From contig NZ_FOEJ01000005.1 in NCBI RefSeq assembly GCF_900110705.1, positions 124,001 to 188,000 on the forward strand: DNA of 64,000 nt. The letters are read 5' to 3'. Each line of letters opens with the position of its first letter. The stretch's first letter is position 1. This stretch comes from Loktanella sp. DSM 29012 (GTDB taxonomy: Bacteria > Pseudomonadota > Alphaproteobacteria > Rhodobacterales > Rhodobacteraceae). A program made the position numbers and the translations under genes. Below are positions 26,642-36,768 of the stretch, in pieces. The notes beneath the pieces were generated by a model. It had not been told where the DNA came from and made no database searches. It worked only from the letters and a program-made list of their open reading frames with translations.

Positions 26642-27094
26642 TCATAGCGGTCCCGGACGGCGTTCCTCGCTGAGCAGGACATTCGCCTCGACATCACCCA
26701 CACCCGGCAGCGTCATGATCCGCCGCCGCAGCACCCGTTCGAAATCCGCCAGATCACGCGCCACCACCCGCAACCGATAATCATACAGGCCCAGCACATG
26801 GGTCACGGTCTGCACCTCGGGAATGGCGGTGATCGCGCGTTCGAAATCCTCCAGGCTGACGCGGCCCTTGGTCGCCAGCTTGATCCCCAGGAACACCGTC
26901 ACGCCGAACCCCAGCGCCTGCGCATCCAGATCCAGATGCCGCCCGGTCAGAACGCCCGCCGCGCGCAGACGTTTGATCCGCCGCCATGTCGCAGGCTGGC
27001 TCAGGCCCAGCGCCCGCCCCAGGGCCGCAGCCGGCAGCGTCGCGTCGTCCACCATCAGCCGCAACAGCGCGCGATCCAGATCGTCCAGCGTCAC
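26642..27094 (-). CDS. Lrp/AsnC family transcriptional regulator (first of a tandem pair)
   Basis: A 150-residue regulator with an N-terminal helix-turn-helix (DLDRALLRLMVDDATLPAAA and LGRALGLSQPATWRRIKRL) and a C-terminal RAM ligand-binding domain (FERAITAIPEVQTVTHVLG). The start overlaps the stop of the next upstream gene by ATGA, so both regulators are made together. The usual ligands are amino acids; the neighbours suggest alanine or branched-chain amino acids. Confidence 0.94.
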   Translation of the reverse strand: MTLDDLDRALLRLMVDDATLPAAALGRALGLSQPATWRRIKRLRAAGVLTGRHLDLDAQALGFGVTVFLGIKLATKGRVSLEDFERAITAIPEVQTVTHVLGLYDYRLRVVARDLADFERVLRRRIMTLPGVGDVEANVLLSEERRPGPL

Positions 27095-27546
27095 AGCGGC
27101 AACCCCGTCTCGGATTTGACGGCCGCAACATCCATCAGTGCCTCGATATCCGCGATATGCGGCAGGGCCAGAATACGGTCACGGTAAACCGCTTGATAAT
27201 GCGCCAGATCCCGCGCCACCAAGCTCAGCCGCACGTCAACCCGCCCCAGAAAGGTCTGGATTTCGAGGACCTCGGCCACGTCCCGTGCCGCGACCACAAA
27301 CGCGTCAAAGGCACCCGGCACCGTCTTGTCGAGGCTCACGCGTAGCGATACGCGCAACGGATACCCCATGGCGGCCCAGTCAATCACCGCCGATTGACCG
27401 CGGATCATCCCGTCACGCTGCATCCTGTCCAGCCGCCGCGTAACCTGTGCAGCAGACAGGCCCGTCAGTTCTGCCACCTCGCCAGCTGTCAGCGCCGGAT
27501 CGGCCTGCATCCGGCGCAAGATCGCCCTGTCCTGACTATCAAGCAT
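27091..27546 (-). CDS. Lrp/AsnC family transcriptional regulator (second of a tandem pair)
   Basis: A 151-residue protein with MLDSQDRAILRRMQADPALT, the recognition region ELTGLSAAQVTRRLDRMQ, and a RAM domain with ALPHIADIEALMDVAAVK near the end. The chosen ATG (27546) is preceded by a GGGGAAAA tract. Divergent from ilvC across a 132-bp gap, so it may bind that shared region and control ilvC in response to a branched-chain amino acid; this is inference. Confidence 0.94.
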   Translation of the reverse strand: MLDSQDRAILRRMQADPALTAGEVAELTGLSAAQVTRRLDRMQRDGMIRGQSAVIDWAAMGYPLRVSLRVSLDKTVPGAFDAFVVAARDVAEVLEIQTFLGRVDVRLSLVARDLAHYQAVYRDRILALPHIADIEALMDVAAVKSETGLPL

Positions 27547-27579
27547 GATTTTTCCCCACATTCCGCATATCGCGCATGA

Positions 27580-28701
<1,122 letters not shown>

Positions 28702-28726
28702 GCCCGTCAGTTCAGCATCAAACACG

Positions 28727-28756
28727 AAAGGTGAGCCATTTGGCTCACCTTTTTTT
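28727..28756 (+). terminator. Intrinsic terminator of ilvC
   Basis: Stem AAAGGTGAGCCA / TGGCTCACCTTT closing on two bases, followed by a run of T, 25 bp after the ilvC stop. Confidence 0.92.
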
Positions 28757-28813
28757 ATGCGTGGTCCCCGGTTTGTGCCGGGTCAGCGCGTGACCTATGT
28801 GCGCCACGATGCC

Positions 28814-29008
28814 TTAGCCGTGGTGGGTCTGCGCGCCATGTCGCGGCCTCCGCGCGAACAGATCCGGCCCCGGCCCGTCCTTGGCCAGCGAGGATTTCTG
28901 CCCCGGCACGTGTGCCATCTCGCGGCGCGTCAACACGATGCTGAGCAATGCACCTGCCGGCAGCGCGCATAGAAAACCGAAGGTCGCCAAAAAGTAGATG
29001 AGTGTCAT
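28814..29008 (-). CDS. Possible small single-helix membrane protein
   Basis: A 64-residue frame. An N-terminal hydrophobic helix (LIYFLATFGFLCALPAGALL, then SIVLT) is followed by a basic, Pro/Gly-rich tail ending in PRHGAQTHHG. The ATG at 29008 has only a modest GGGAAA upstream, 11 nt away. It is the only protein-like content in the 28757-29056 gap. No family recognised; it could be spurious. Confidence 0.4.
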   Translation of the reverse strand: MTLIYFLATFGFLCALPAGALLSIVLTRREMAHVPGQKSSLAKDGPGPDLFARRPRHGAQTHHG

Positions 29009-29056
29009 ATCCAGAATTTCCCGTGTAGGAGGTTTGCAAACAGAACAGGTAATTCA

Positions 29057-29986
29057 ATGCACAGCCCGACCCATAGTTCCGCGCCGCCGGCCCCGACCCT
29101 GACCAACTGGGCCAGTATCGGATTTCTGGGGCTGATCTGGGGCGGCACCTTCATGGTGGTTTCGGTCGCGTTGCAGGGTTACGGGCCACTGACAGTGGCC
29201 GCTGCGCGTGTGGCATTGGGTGCGGTCGCACTCTTTGCGCTGCAATTGATCCTGCGCAGGCCTTGGCCTGCGTTCAATCGCCGCATGAACAAATACCTGG
29301 TCCTGATCGGCATTCTGAATACCGCGCTGCCCTTCACGCTGCTCAGCTGGGGTCAGCAATACGTCCCATCGGCATTTGCCGGCATTTCGATGGCGGCCTT
29401 ACCGCTGTTCGTTCTGCCGCTGGCGCATGTGTTTTCGGACGAACCTCTGTCGCTGCGCCGCCTGATCGGCGTGGTCACGGGTTTTTTCGGCGCGCTGGTG
29501 CTGATCGGTCCCGGCGTACTGCGCATCGGTGATGGGCTGGAACCTTTGGGCCAACTCGCCTGCATTGCTGCGGCCCTCTCCTATGCGACGGCCAGTATCA
29601 TGACCCGCCGCGCACCACCGATCGATTCGATCACCTTTTCCGCGCTGACGCTGGGGGTCGGCACGGTCGTGCTGCTGCCCGCCATGCTGCTGGTTGAGGG
29701 CGTGCCACGCTATGACAGCAACCTGACCGTCGCCGCGATCCTGTTTCTGGGACTCGTGCCGACGGCGCTGGCCGCACTTCTGCGCGTCATCGTGATCCGC
29801 AGCGCAGGGTCTGTGTTCATGACGCTGGTTAACTATCAGGTGCCGCTCTGGTCGGTCCTGTTCGGTGCGTTGATCTTGAACGAAGTCCTGCCGCTCCGCT
29901 TTTTCGCGGCGCTCGCGCTGATCCTGTGCGGTCTGGCCATCAGCCAGTGGGGCAGCTTGCAAAAACTACTGCGCCACAAGGGTTAG
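29057..29986 (+). CDS. DMT family transporter (EamA domains)
   Basis: A 309-residue inner-membrane protein with ten helices in two EamA repeats. The first repeat opens [20 protein letters not shown]; the second has [16 protein letters not shown] and the end [16 protein letters not shown]. Members export amino acids or other metabolites, and the substrate is unknown. AGGAGG lies well upstream (about 25 nt); the ATG at 29057 has a weaker AACAGG nearby. Its stop overlaps the glmM stop on the other strand. Confidence 0.92.
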   Translation: MHSPTHSSAPPAPTLTNWASIGFLGLIWGGTFMVVSVALQGYGPLTVAAARVALGAVALFALQLILRRPWPAFNRRMNKYLVLIGILNTALPFTLLSWGQQYVPSAFAGISMAALPLFVLPLAHVFSDEPLSLRRLIGVVTGFFGALVLIGPGVLRIGDGLEPLGQLACIAAALSYATASIMTRRAPPIDSITFSALTLGVGTVVLLPAMLLVEGVPRYDSNLTVAAILFLGLVPTALAALLRVIVIRSAGSVFMTLVNYQVPLWSVLFGALILNEVLPLRFFAALALILCGLAISQWGSLQKLLRHKG

Positions 29987-31329
29987 GACGCGCTTTCGAC
30001 CTCGGCCACGATACCGTCGACGACAGCGACCAACAGGTCGGGGTCTTCGGATTCGGCCATGACCCGCACCAGCGGTTCCGTACCCGATTTGCGGATCAGC
30101 AAACGACCATTGCCCGCCAGCTTTTCCTCGGCGTCGGCAATCGCAGCCTTGACCGCATCCGTATCCAGCGGGGCGGTGCCTGCACCATAGCGAACATTTT
30201 TCAGCAGTTGCGGCACAGTGTCGAAACTGTGGATCAAACCACTGGCAGGCTGGCCTGTCTCGATCATGGCGGCCAGAAATTGCAGGCCCGCCAGCAGGCC
30301 GTCGCCCGTGGTGGCATAATCGGTCATCACGATATGGCCCGATTGTTCGCCGCCCAGATTGTGACCGCCCTTGCGCATGGCCTCGACCACATAGCGGTCG
30401 CCAACGCCCGTGCGTTCCAGCCGCAAGCCTTTTGCATCCAGAAACCGTTCCAGTCCCAGATTGCTCATGACCGTGGCGACCAGTGTGTTGTTGGCCAACC
30501 GGTCCGCAGCCGCCCAACGCGCGGCGAACAGCGCCATGATCTGATCGCCGTCCGCGACGTTGCCGTTTTCATCCAGGATCATGACCCGATCGGCGTCGCC
30601 GTCCAGACAGATCCCCACATCCGCGCCGAAACTGACAATCGTCTCGGCCGCGCGTTTGGGGTTGGTCGAACCGCACCCGTCGTTGATGTTGTAACCGTTG
30701 GGCGCGGTGCCGACCTCGATCACGGTGGCACCCAGTTCCCACAACACCTCGGGGGCGACGCGGTGAGCGGCCCCGTTGGCGCAGTCGATCACGACCTTCA
30801 TGCCGTTCAGGCGCAGACCCGACGGAAAGGTGGACTTCAAACGTTCGGCATAACGGAACCTGCCGTCGTCGATCCGCTTGGCCCGACCGATGTTCACCGC
30901 TTGCGCAGGTTCGATATCGCTCATCACGATGGCGGTGATCTCGGCCTCGGCTGCGTCCGACAGCTTGAATCCGTCGGGGCCAAAAAACTTGATCCCGTTG
31001 TCGTGATGCGGATTGTGCGACGCGCTGATCATGATCCCCAGATCCGCCCGCATCGAGGTGGTCAGCAAACCGACCGCCGGTGTTGGCACAGGACCCAGCA
31101 GCAGCACGTTCATTCCCGTGCTGGTCAGACCAGCGGTCAGCGCGCTTTCGAACATGTAGCCTGACAGGCGCGTATCTTTGCCGATCACGACGCGGTGGCC
31201 GTTGGACCCATCGTTGCGGAAATAGCGCCCGGCGGCGGCCCCGATCTTGAGCGCCATATCCGCGGTCATCGGCCATTTGTTCGCGGTGCCACGCACGCCA
31301 TCGGTGCCGAAAATGGATTTAGCGCTCAT
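29983..31329 (-). CDS. glmM: Phosphoglucosamine mutase
   Basis: Converts glucosamine-6-phosphate to glucosamine-1-phosphate for peptidoglycan and LPS precursors. The 448-residue protein has FGTDGVRG near the start, the phosphoserine loop with Ser102 in [20 protein letters not shown], metal loop DGDADR and the phosphate-binding C-terminal [14 protein letters not shown]. It overlaps the folP end by 11 bp, the usual alphaproteobacterial folP-glmM arrangement. Confidence 0.98.
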   Translation of the reverse strand: MSAKSIFGTDGVRGTANKWPMTADMALKIGAAAGRYFRNDGSNGHRVVIGKDTRLSGYMFESALTAGLTSTGMNVLLLGPVPTPAVGLLTTSMRADLGIMISASHNPHHDNGIKFFGPDGFKLSDAAEAEITAIVMSDIEPAQAVNIGRAKRIDDGRFRYAERLKSTFPSGLRLNGMKVVIDCANGAAHRVAPEVLWELGATVIEVGTAPNGYNINDGCGSTNPKRAAETIVSFGADVGICLDGDADRVMILDENGNVADGDQIMALFAARWAAADRLANNTLVATVMSNLGLERFLDAKGLRLERTGVGDRYVVEAMRKGGHNLGGEQSGHIVMTDYATTGDGLLAGLQFLAAMIETGQPASGLIHSFDTVPQLLKNVRYGAGTAPLDTDAVKAAIADAEEKLAGNGRLLIRKSGTEPLVRVMAESEDPDLLVAVVDGIVAEVESAS

Positions 31330-32326
31330 GGGAAACTCCGTTCAAGGCGAGGGCCATGTCGATTGCCTCGCGCGTCTGACGTGCATCATGCACCCGCAAC
31401 ACCTGAACGCCAAGAGCCACGCCATGCAACGCGACCGCCAGCGACCCCGGCAGGCGCTGATCCGCCTGATCGACACCGGTGATGGTGCCGATGAACCGCT
31501 TGCGCGACGCGCCCAGCAGGATCGGCAGGCCGAGGTCATGGAACACGGCCAGATCCCGCAGCAGTGTCAGATTGTGGTCCAGCGTCTTGCCGAAACCGAT
31601 ACCCGGATCGGTGATGATCATGTGCCGCGCAATCCCGGCATCCATGGCCCGCGCGATACTGCCTGCCAGATGGTCGAACACCTCGGCGGTGACATCCTCA
31701 TAGGTCGGCCCGTTCTGCATGGTTTCTGGATCGCCCTTGGAATGCATCAGAAACACGGGACATTGAGCCTGCGCCACCACCTGCGCCATGTCGGGATCGA
31801 ACCGCAGCGCGGTCACGTCGTTGACCATGTCCGCCCCCGCATCCAGCGCAGCAGCGGCGACCGCCGCCTTGCGCGTGTCAATCGAGATCGGTGTCGTGAT
31901 GCCCGCCGCGCGGATCGCGCGGATCACGGGAACGGTGCGGGCGATTTCGTCCTCTGGTGTGACATAGGCGGCACCGGGCCGCGTGCTTTCACCGCCGATA
32001 TCCAGAATGTCGGCGTCACGCGCCATGTCGGCGGCCCGCGCCACCGCAGCGGCCACATCGCCCAACGTCCCACCATCCGAAAAACTGTCGGGCGTCACGT
32101 TCAGGATGCCCATGATCCGAGGACGGTCCAGTGTAAGACCGCAGATCGTGGCACGCGGGGCGGACAACCGGTGCAACTGCGCGGGGTCTAGTGCCGTCAG
32201 CGGATGCGACACGCCCTGCGCGTCCGATACCTGCCGGAACCGGAACGCGGCACTGCCCGCAAGCGGCACCGCATCATCGGGATGCCGGGCGGCCGGCAGC
32301 GGCAGTGGTCGCAGCAACCCATTCAC
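31319..32326 (-). CDS. folP: Dihydropteroate synthase
   Basis: Condenses 6-hydroxymethyl-dihydropterin diphosphate with p-aminobenzoate in folate synthesis. The 335-residue protein has an N-terminal extension of ~70 residues before the core motif [16 protein letters not shown], then [26 protein letters not shown] and [11 protein letters not shown]. It begins with GTG (32326), which overlaps the folB stop as GTGA, and ends inside glmM, so folB-folP-glmM looks like one coupled operon. The role of the N-terminal extension is not evident. Confidence 0.97.
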   Translation of the reverse strand: MNGLLRPLPLPAARHPDDAVPLAGSAAFRFRQVSDAQGVSHPLTALDPAQLHRLSAPRATICGLTLDRPRIMGILNVTPDSFSDGGTLGDVAAAVARAADMARDADILDIGGESTRPGAAYVTPEDEIARTVPVIRAIRAAGITTPISIDTRKAAVAAAALDAGADMVNDVTALRFDPDMAQVVAQAQCPVFLMHSKGDPETMQNGPTYEDVTAEVFDHLAGSIARAMDAGIARHMIITDPGIGFGKTLDHNLTLLRDLAVFHDLGLPILLGASRKRFIGTITGVDQADQRLPGSLAVALHGVALGVQVLRVHDARQTREAIDMALALNGVSHER

Positions 32327-33225
32327 GCTGCGACGGTCCTGACCGGCACGCTGGCCTGTGGCGCATCCGCGCCGACGACGACAAGTTCAGCTGCGTTCAT
32401 CTGCCCGGCAAACCAGGCTGCCAATGCCACGGCGTCCGCAGGCTCGGCCGAAGGACCGTCGGGGCTGTCCAACACGATCTTGGACGGTGCCCAGATGCAG
32501 ATCTGGCCATTCCGCATGGCCCAGTCCAGTTCGGTCCGACTGCCCACCACCTTGCATCTGGGATCACGGGCCGCCAGCGCCCATGCATTCTGTTCGATGG
32601 CCAGCAGGTCGATGCGGCGCTGCGCCAGCGGATGACCCGCACGCGGTGCCGGGATGTCCGGTGCACCGACGCAGACGATGACGGGTGTGCCATCTGCACC
32701 GGCCTCGTCGATCTTCGCGGTGGTCGCCGGCCCCTCGATCACGCTGTTGGACAAGAACAGGATGCGCGGATGCGGCACATTGCTGTGTGACTGCGCCTCG
32801 GTCCTGTCGCCGCCTGTCGCGCGGACGATCTCGACCCCCAGCGAATAAGGACCACGGTCCAGTTTCTCGATCCGGACAAAGACCCGTTCGGCCTGCGGTT
32901 CGATCAGGATCCGGTCCGCGACACGGGCCGCCAGCGTTTCCAGAAGATTGATGCGTTCCGCGCCCAGTTCCGCCTGAATGGCCTCGGTCACGCGGTCATA
33001 GGACAAGATGCGGTCGACATCGTCGTCGATCGGTCCGGTAAGCGGCAAAACCTCGACCACCACGTTGAACCGCACCCGCTGCAGATGCCCGCGTTCCTGT
33101 TGGAACGCACCGATTTCGACCTCGACAATATAGTCGCGCAGAGAAATCCGGTCATAGGGAATGTCGGTGCTGGCAGCGGCCCGTTCCGATGGATGGGCGA
33201 ATGCCAGTCTGATGTCATTTGTCAT
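32323..33225 (-). CDS. folB: Dihydroneopterin aldolase with C-terminal extra domain
   Basis: The N-terminal ~125 residues are FolB: DRISLRDYIVEVEIGAFQQE, the YDRVTEAIQAELGAERINLLETLAARVA core and a KLDRGPYSLGVEIVR strand near the end. FolB cleaves dihydroneopterin to the hydroxymethylpterin used by FolP. The remaining ~165 residues (about 135-300) form an unrecognised alpha/beta domain containing PRILFLSNSVIEGP, VIVCVGAPDIPAPRAGHPL and AELVVVGADAP. Total length 300 against about 120 for single-domain FolB. The ATG at 33225 is the first plausible start. Downstream folP overlaps by 4 bp. Confidence 0.9.
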   Translation of the reverse strand: MTNDIRLAFAHPSERAAASTDIPYDRISLRDYIVEVEIGAFQQERGHLQRVRFNVVVEVLPLTGPIDDDVDRILSYDRVTEAIQAELGAERINLLETLAARVADRILIEPQAERVFVRIEKLDRGPYSLGVEIVRATGGDRTEAQSHSNVPHPRILFLSNSVIEGPATTAKIDEAGADGTPVIVCVGAPDIPAPRAGHPLAQRRIDLLAIEQNAWALAARDPRCKVVGSRTELDWAMRNGQICIWAPSKIVLDSPDGPSAEPADAVALAAWFAGQMNAAELVVVGADAPQASVPVRTVAA

Positions 33226-33289
33226 GCGCGCCCCCCGCGGTTGCCCCAGCGGCATAACCGCCAGCGCCCGCGATGCCAAGCATGGCCGA

Positions 33290-33961
33290 TCAGTTAGATG
33301 CGCTGCGTGTCGGCTGACGATAGAAATGGTGCGCGCCGAATGTGGCCACGCGCGGGAACCGCTGCGCCCAGGACGGGTTCACGGCCTTGGTATGATAATG
33401 CGTCGCACCCTGCGTCAGGCGGCGCGGCAGCCCGTCGATCAGCAATTTGGCGACCTTGCCCACGCGATTGTAGGCGGCAGCATTGCTGATGGCGTCCGAT
33501 TTGCCGTCACAGGTCCAGGTAAACTGGCAGGCATATTTGCGGCCTGTGCCCTGATGGACGACACCGCAGACGGTGTTGGGATATGCACCGGAATCGACCC
33601 GGTTCAGGATGACCTCGGCTACGGCGAACACGCCCTGAATGCTCTCGCCACGTGCCTCGTGATACAGGGCGTCGGCCAGACAGCTCCATTCCGACCCGCC
33701 CGAGGGGGCCGACATGGTCGAGATATAGGCCTCGGTCACGACGGCGTCACCATCCGGGGTCGGCGTGGAATTGCGTCGTGCGCTTTCAGGCAGGGCAGTA
33801 AGGGCAGAGAGGCGCGTATCGGGAACAATCGACAGCGCCTGGCGTTCCTGTCCCAGAAGCGCACCCAATCGGGCGGCCATCACATCATCGGCCATTGCGG
33901 CAGATGAAAGGGTCAGTGCAGCCACGGCAGCGGCCAATGTCGTCCGGATGATACGCGTCAT
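33290..33961 (-). CDS. SleB-type cell wall hydrolase (Hydrolase_2)
   Basis: A 223-residue exported protein. The signal peptide ends near SSAAMADD. The C-terminal ~120 residues form the SleB/CwlJ-like peptidoglycan hydrolase domain: CLADALYHEARGES with the likely catalytic Glu, AVAEVILNRVDSGAYPNTVCGVV, CQFTWTCDGKSD and a C-terminal GATHYHTKAVNPSWA. It stands alone upstream of the PPDK-like gene. Likely function is peptidoglycan remodelling; lytic specificity is inferred from the family only. Confidence 0.9.
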   Translation of the reverse strand: MTRIIRTTLAAAVAALTLSSAAMADDVMAARLGALLGQERQALSIVPDTRLSALTALPESARRNSTPTPDGDAVVTEAYISTMSAPSGGSEWSCLADALYHEARGESIQGVFAVAEVILNRVDSGAYPNTVCGVVHQGTGRKYACQFTWTCDGKSDAISNAAAYNRVGKVAKLLIDGLPRRLTQGATHYHTKAVNPSWAQRFPRVATFGAHHFYRQPTRSASN

Positions 33962-34109
33962 GTCATACCTCGCAAGGAAACGCGGTCAGCCCCGCGCCAG
34001 CGGCGTCGACCTAGCCGACACTTCCCCAAAGGTAAAGTCTGGCATCCCCCGGCGAAATTGCTCGGCAGATTCACGCTCTACTTTGACTTTTCGACGAAAG
34101 CCCAGTCAG

Positions 34110-36680
34110 TTACGCTCGGCCAGAACCCGCCGATGATGCCACGCGGGCATCCAGCAGCGTCAATTGTGCGGCAGACAGTCGCGCCGCAGGCACCCGAAAC
34201 GGCGAACAGGACACGTAATCGAATCCCTGCGCACGGCAGAATGCAATCGCGGGTCGGGTGCCACCATGTTCACCGCAGATCGACAAAACCACGTCTGACC
34301 GGGTCTGGCGGCCCCGCATCGCACCGATGGCCAACAGCTCTCCCACGCCGTCCAGATCGAGGCTGTGGAAAGGATCCTCGGGATAGACCCCCTGTTTGAC
34401 ATAGGCCGACATGAACCGTCCGGCGTCATCGCGCGACAGACCATAGGTCATCTGCGTCAGGTCGTTGGTGCCGAACGACAGAAAGTCGGTGAATTGCGCA
34501 ATATCCCCCGCCCGCAGCGCCGCGCGCGGTGTTTCCACCATGACACCCAGCTTGAATTTGAAATCCACGCCCGTGGCACCGCGGACTTCGGCGGCAATCT
34601 TGTCCAGGCGCAGCTTGATCAGCTCGACCTCGCGCACGGCACTGATCAGCGGGATCATGATTTCAGGTTGCACCGGCATGCCCCTGCCCCATGCACGCGC
34701 CGTCGCCTCGAAAATCGCACGGGCCTGCATTTCATAGATTTCGGGGATCGCGATTCCCTGACGCACGCCACGCATACCCAGCATGGGGTTGTATTCGCTC
34801 AGCCCCTGCATCCGTTCCACGACCGTGGACAAAGGCAGATCCAGCTGTTCGGCCAGATCACGCTGGCCGGATTTGTCATAGGGCAGGAATTCGTGCAGCG
34901 GCATGTCGAACAGGCGGATACAGACCGGACGGCCTTCCATGATGCTGAACAAAGCCTCGAAATCGTCGCGTTGCATGGGCAGCAGGCGATCCAGCACCGC
35001 GCGTCTGTCATCGGCGGTCCCGGCAAAGATCATCTCGCGCATGACGCCGATGCGGTCCCCGTCAAAGAACATATGCTCGGTTCGGCACAGCCCGATCCCT
35101 TCAGCCATGAAATTCTTGGCCGTCTGCGCATCCTTTGGCGTGTCGGCATTGGCACGCACGCCGATGTCGCGCACGGCATCCGCCCAGGACAGCAGGGTCT
35201 GGAATGCATCGTCCAGCGCCGCTTCCAGCATTTCGGGCGCACCGGCCAGTACGGCCCCCGTGGTGCCATCGACGGTTATCGTGTCACCGACATTGAACCT
35301 GCGCCCGCCGGGGGCCTCGATCCAGCCGCCCTTGCGATCGATCATCAGATCAGACGCACCCACAACGCAAGGAACGCCCAGACCGCGCCCGATCACCGCC
35401 GCATGACTTGTCATGCCACCCCTGATCGTCAGAACCGCCTGTGCTGCATGCATGCCGCGAATATCCTCGGGCGTGGTTTCGCGCCGCACCAACACGCAGG
35501 ATTCGCCGCGCGCCGCACTGGCCTGCGCCTCGTTCGCGCTTAGCACGATGCGGCCCGTCGCAGCACCGGGGCTGGCCGCGATGCCCCGCACGATCACGTC
35601 GCGCGCCGCAGTGGGATCAACCTGACGGTGCAGCAGTTCGGACAGGGACGAGGGCGGCACGCGCATCACTGCTTCTTCGCGCGGGATGACGCCGTCTTGG
35701 GCCAGGGCCACGGCAACCTGCACCAGCGCCCGGCTGGACCGCTGCACCCGCACCGCATCCAGAATGTGCAGGGTGTTGTTTTCGATCGTGAATTCGATCT
35801 GCATTTCCTCGCGCAGCCGGGTCCGCGCGAGATCCCCGAACCGGATCAGCTGGGCAAAGATATCGGGCGCGATATCCTCGAGGGCTGGCCCACGCGGGTC
35901 CTTGGTCAGATACAGCGCACCTTCGCTTGCGCGTGCGTCGCGCTGCTGGCTTTGACTGCGATAGCGTCCGCGCACCTGTGGGACACCCGTGTCCTCGTTG
36001 ATGAAGTGTATGAGGCCGGTGCCGCTTTCGCCCTTGCCGACGCTCAGCGCCAGTTCCTGCACGACCAACCCCAGACCCGCGTCGCCGGGCGCGCCCTTGG
36101 CCTCGCGCAGCAGGCGCGCGGTGGTGCCGTCCCAGGCCCGCGCCATCGACCGCAAGACCTCGGTCAACTGGGTGCTGACGTCCTGGGGGAACGGCTCGTC
36201 CGCCTCGGCCTCGTAGGACTCGCAGGCTGCACGCAGCGCATCGGCCGGGCCCAGATGCGGAAAATCAAACGCCTCGGGGTCCAGACGGGCGACGGACACC
36301 GCGTAGGTCTGCACGAACCGCAGGTACAGCGTTTCCGCCTCGGTCTGGCCGATCCTGTCCGCCAACAGCGGCAGGCAGGCGTCGTTCATCCCGATATTCA
36401 GGATCGCACCCGGCCCGCCCCAATCAGGGTCCTGGCTGGACGGACGCACCGACAGCAGCGGTTGCGGACCAAAGGGGGCCAGAATGGCCTTCACGTCTGG
36501 CAGCTGGCCCTTTGCGCAGCGCAGGACCGCATCGAACGACAACGCCACGGTTGTCGGTACCGGCATGTCCAGCCGGATCAGACGTTGCAGACACTTCGCG
36601 CGGCCACCGTGAACGTCCGGCGACATCCGCGCGGTCGGTGTAATCAATGTCACATCGTCAAAGGGAGCATGTTGCTGCAC
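34110..36680 (-). CDS. ppdK: Pyruvate phosphate dikinase-like PEP-utilising enzyme
   Basis: An 856-residue protein. The C-terminal PEP/pyruvate barrel is well kept: GIGLCRTEHMFF, RLFDMPLHEFLP, NPMLGMRGVR, FGTNDLTQMTYGLSRDD and the CGEHGG loop. The swivelling domain has the phospho-His site GGMTSHAAVIGRGLG. The N-terminal ATP-grasp half is divergent: SVRPSSQDPDWGGPGAILN stands where PPDK has SVRSGAxxSMPGMMD, the FTRDP segment is replaced by HFINEDTG, and LHILDAVRVQRSS stands where PPDK has LQTRxGKRT. It begins with GTG (36680) with AGGA upstream. It may be an active dikinase with unusual nucleotide binding, or a PEP-dependent phosphotransfer paralogue. Downstream of glyS on the same strand. 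Confidence 0.8.
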   Translation of the reverse strand: MQQHAPFDDVTLITPTARMSPDVHGGRAKCLQRLIRLDMPVPTTVALSFDAVLRCAKGQLPDVKAILAPFGPQPLLSVRPSSQDPDWGGPGAILNIGMNDACLPLLADRIGQTEAETLYLRFVQTYAVSVARLDPEAFDFPHLGPADALRAACESYEAEADEPFPQDVSTQLTEVLRSMARAWDGTTARLLREAKGAPGDAGLGLVVQELALSVGKGESGTGLIHFINEDTGVPQVRGRYRSQSQQRDARASEGALYLTKDPRGPALEDIAPDIFAQLIRFGDLARTRLREEMQIEFTIENNTLHILDAVRVQRSSRALVQVAVALAQDGVIPREEAVMRVPPSSLSELLHRQVDPTAARDVIVRGIAASPGAATGRIVLSANEAQASAARGESCVLVRRETTPEDIRGMHAAQAVLTIRGGMTSHAAVIGRGLGVPCVVGASDLMIDRKGGWIEAPGGRRFNVGDTITVDGTTGAVLAGAPEMLEAALDDAFQTLLSWADAVRDIGVRANADTPKDAQTAKNFMAEGIGLCRTEHMFFDGDRIGVMREMIFAGTADDRRAVLDRLLPMQRDDFEALFSIMEGRPVCIRLFDMPLHEFLPYDKSGQRDLAEQLDLPLSTVVERMQGLSEYNPMLGMRGVRQGIAIPEIYEMQARAIFEATARAWGRGMPVQPEIMIPLISAVREVELIKLRLDKIAAEVRGATGVDFKFKLGVMVETPRAALRAGDIAQFTDFLSFGTNDLTQMTYGLSRDDAGRFMSAYVKQGVYPEDPFHSLDLDGVGELLAIGAMRGRQTRSDVVLSICGEHGGTRPAIAFCRAQGFDYVSCSPFRVPAARLSAAQLTLLDARVASSAGSGRA

Positions 36681-36768
36681 TGCGGCATCCTTTCGTCAGT
36701 TCAGCATATGGGGCAGCGCGCCAACCTGTAAAGTCCGCGCAGACCCCTACTGTCAACTTGACGCTACA

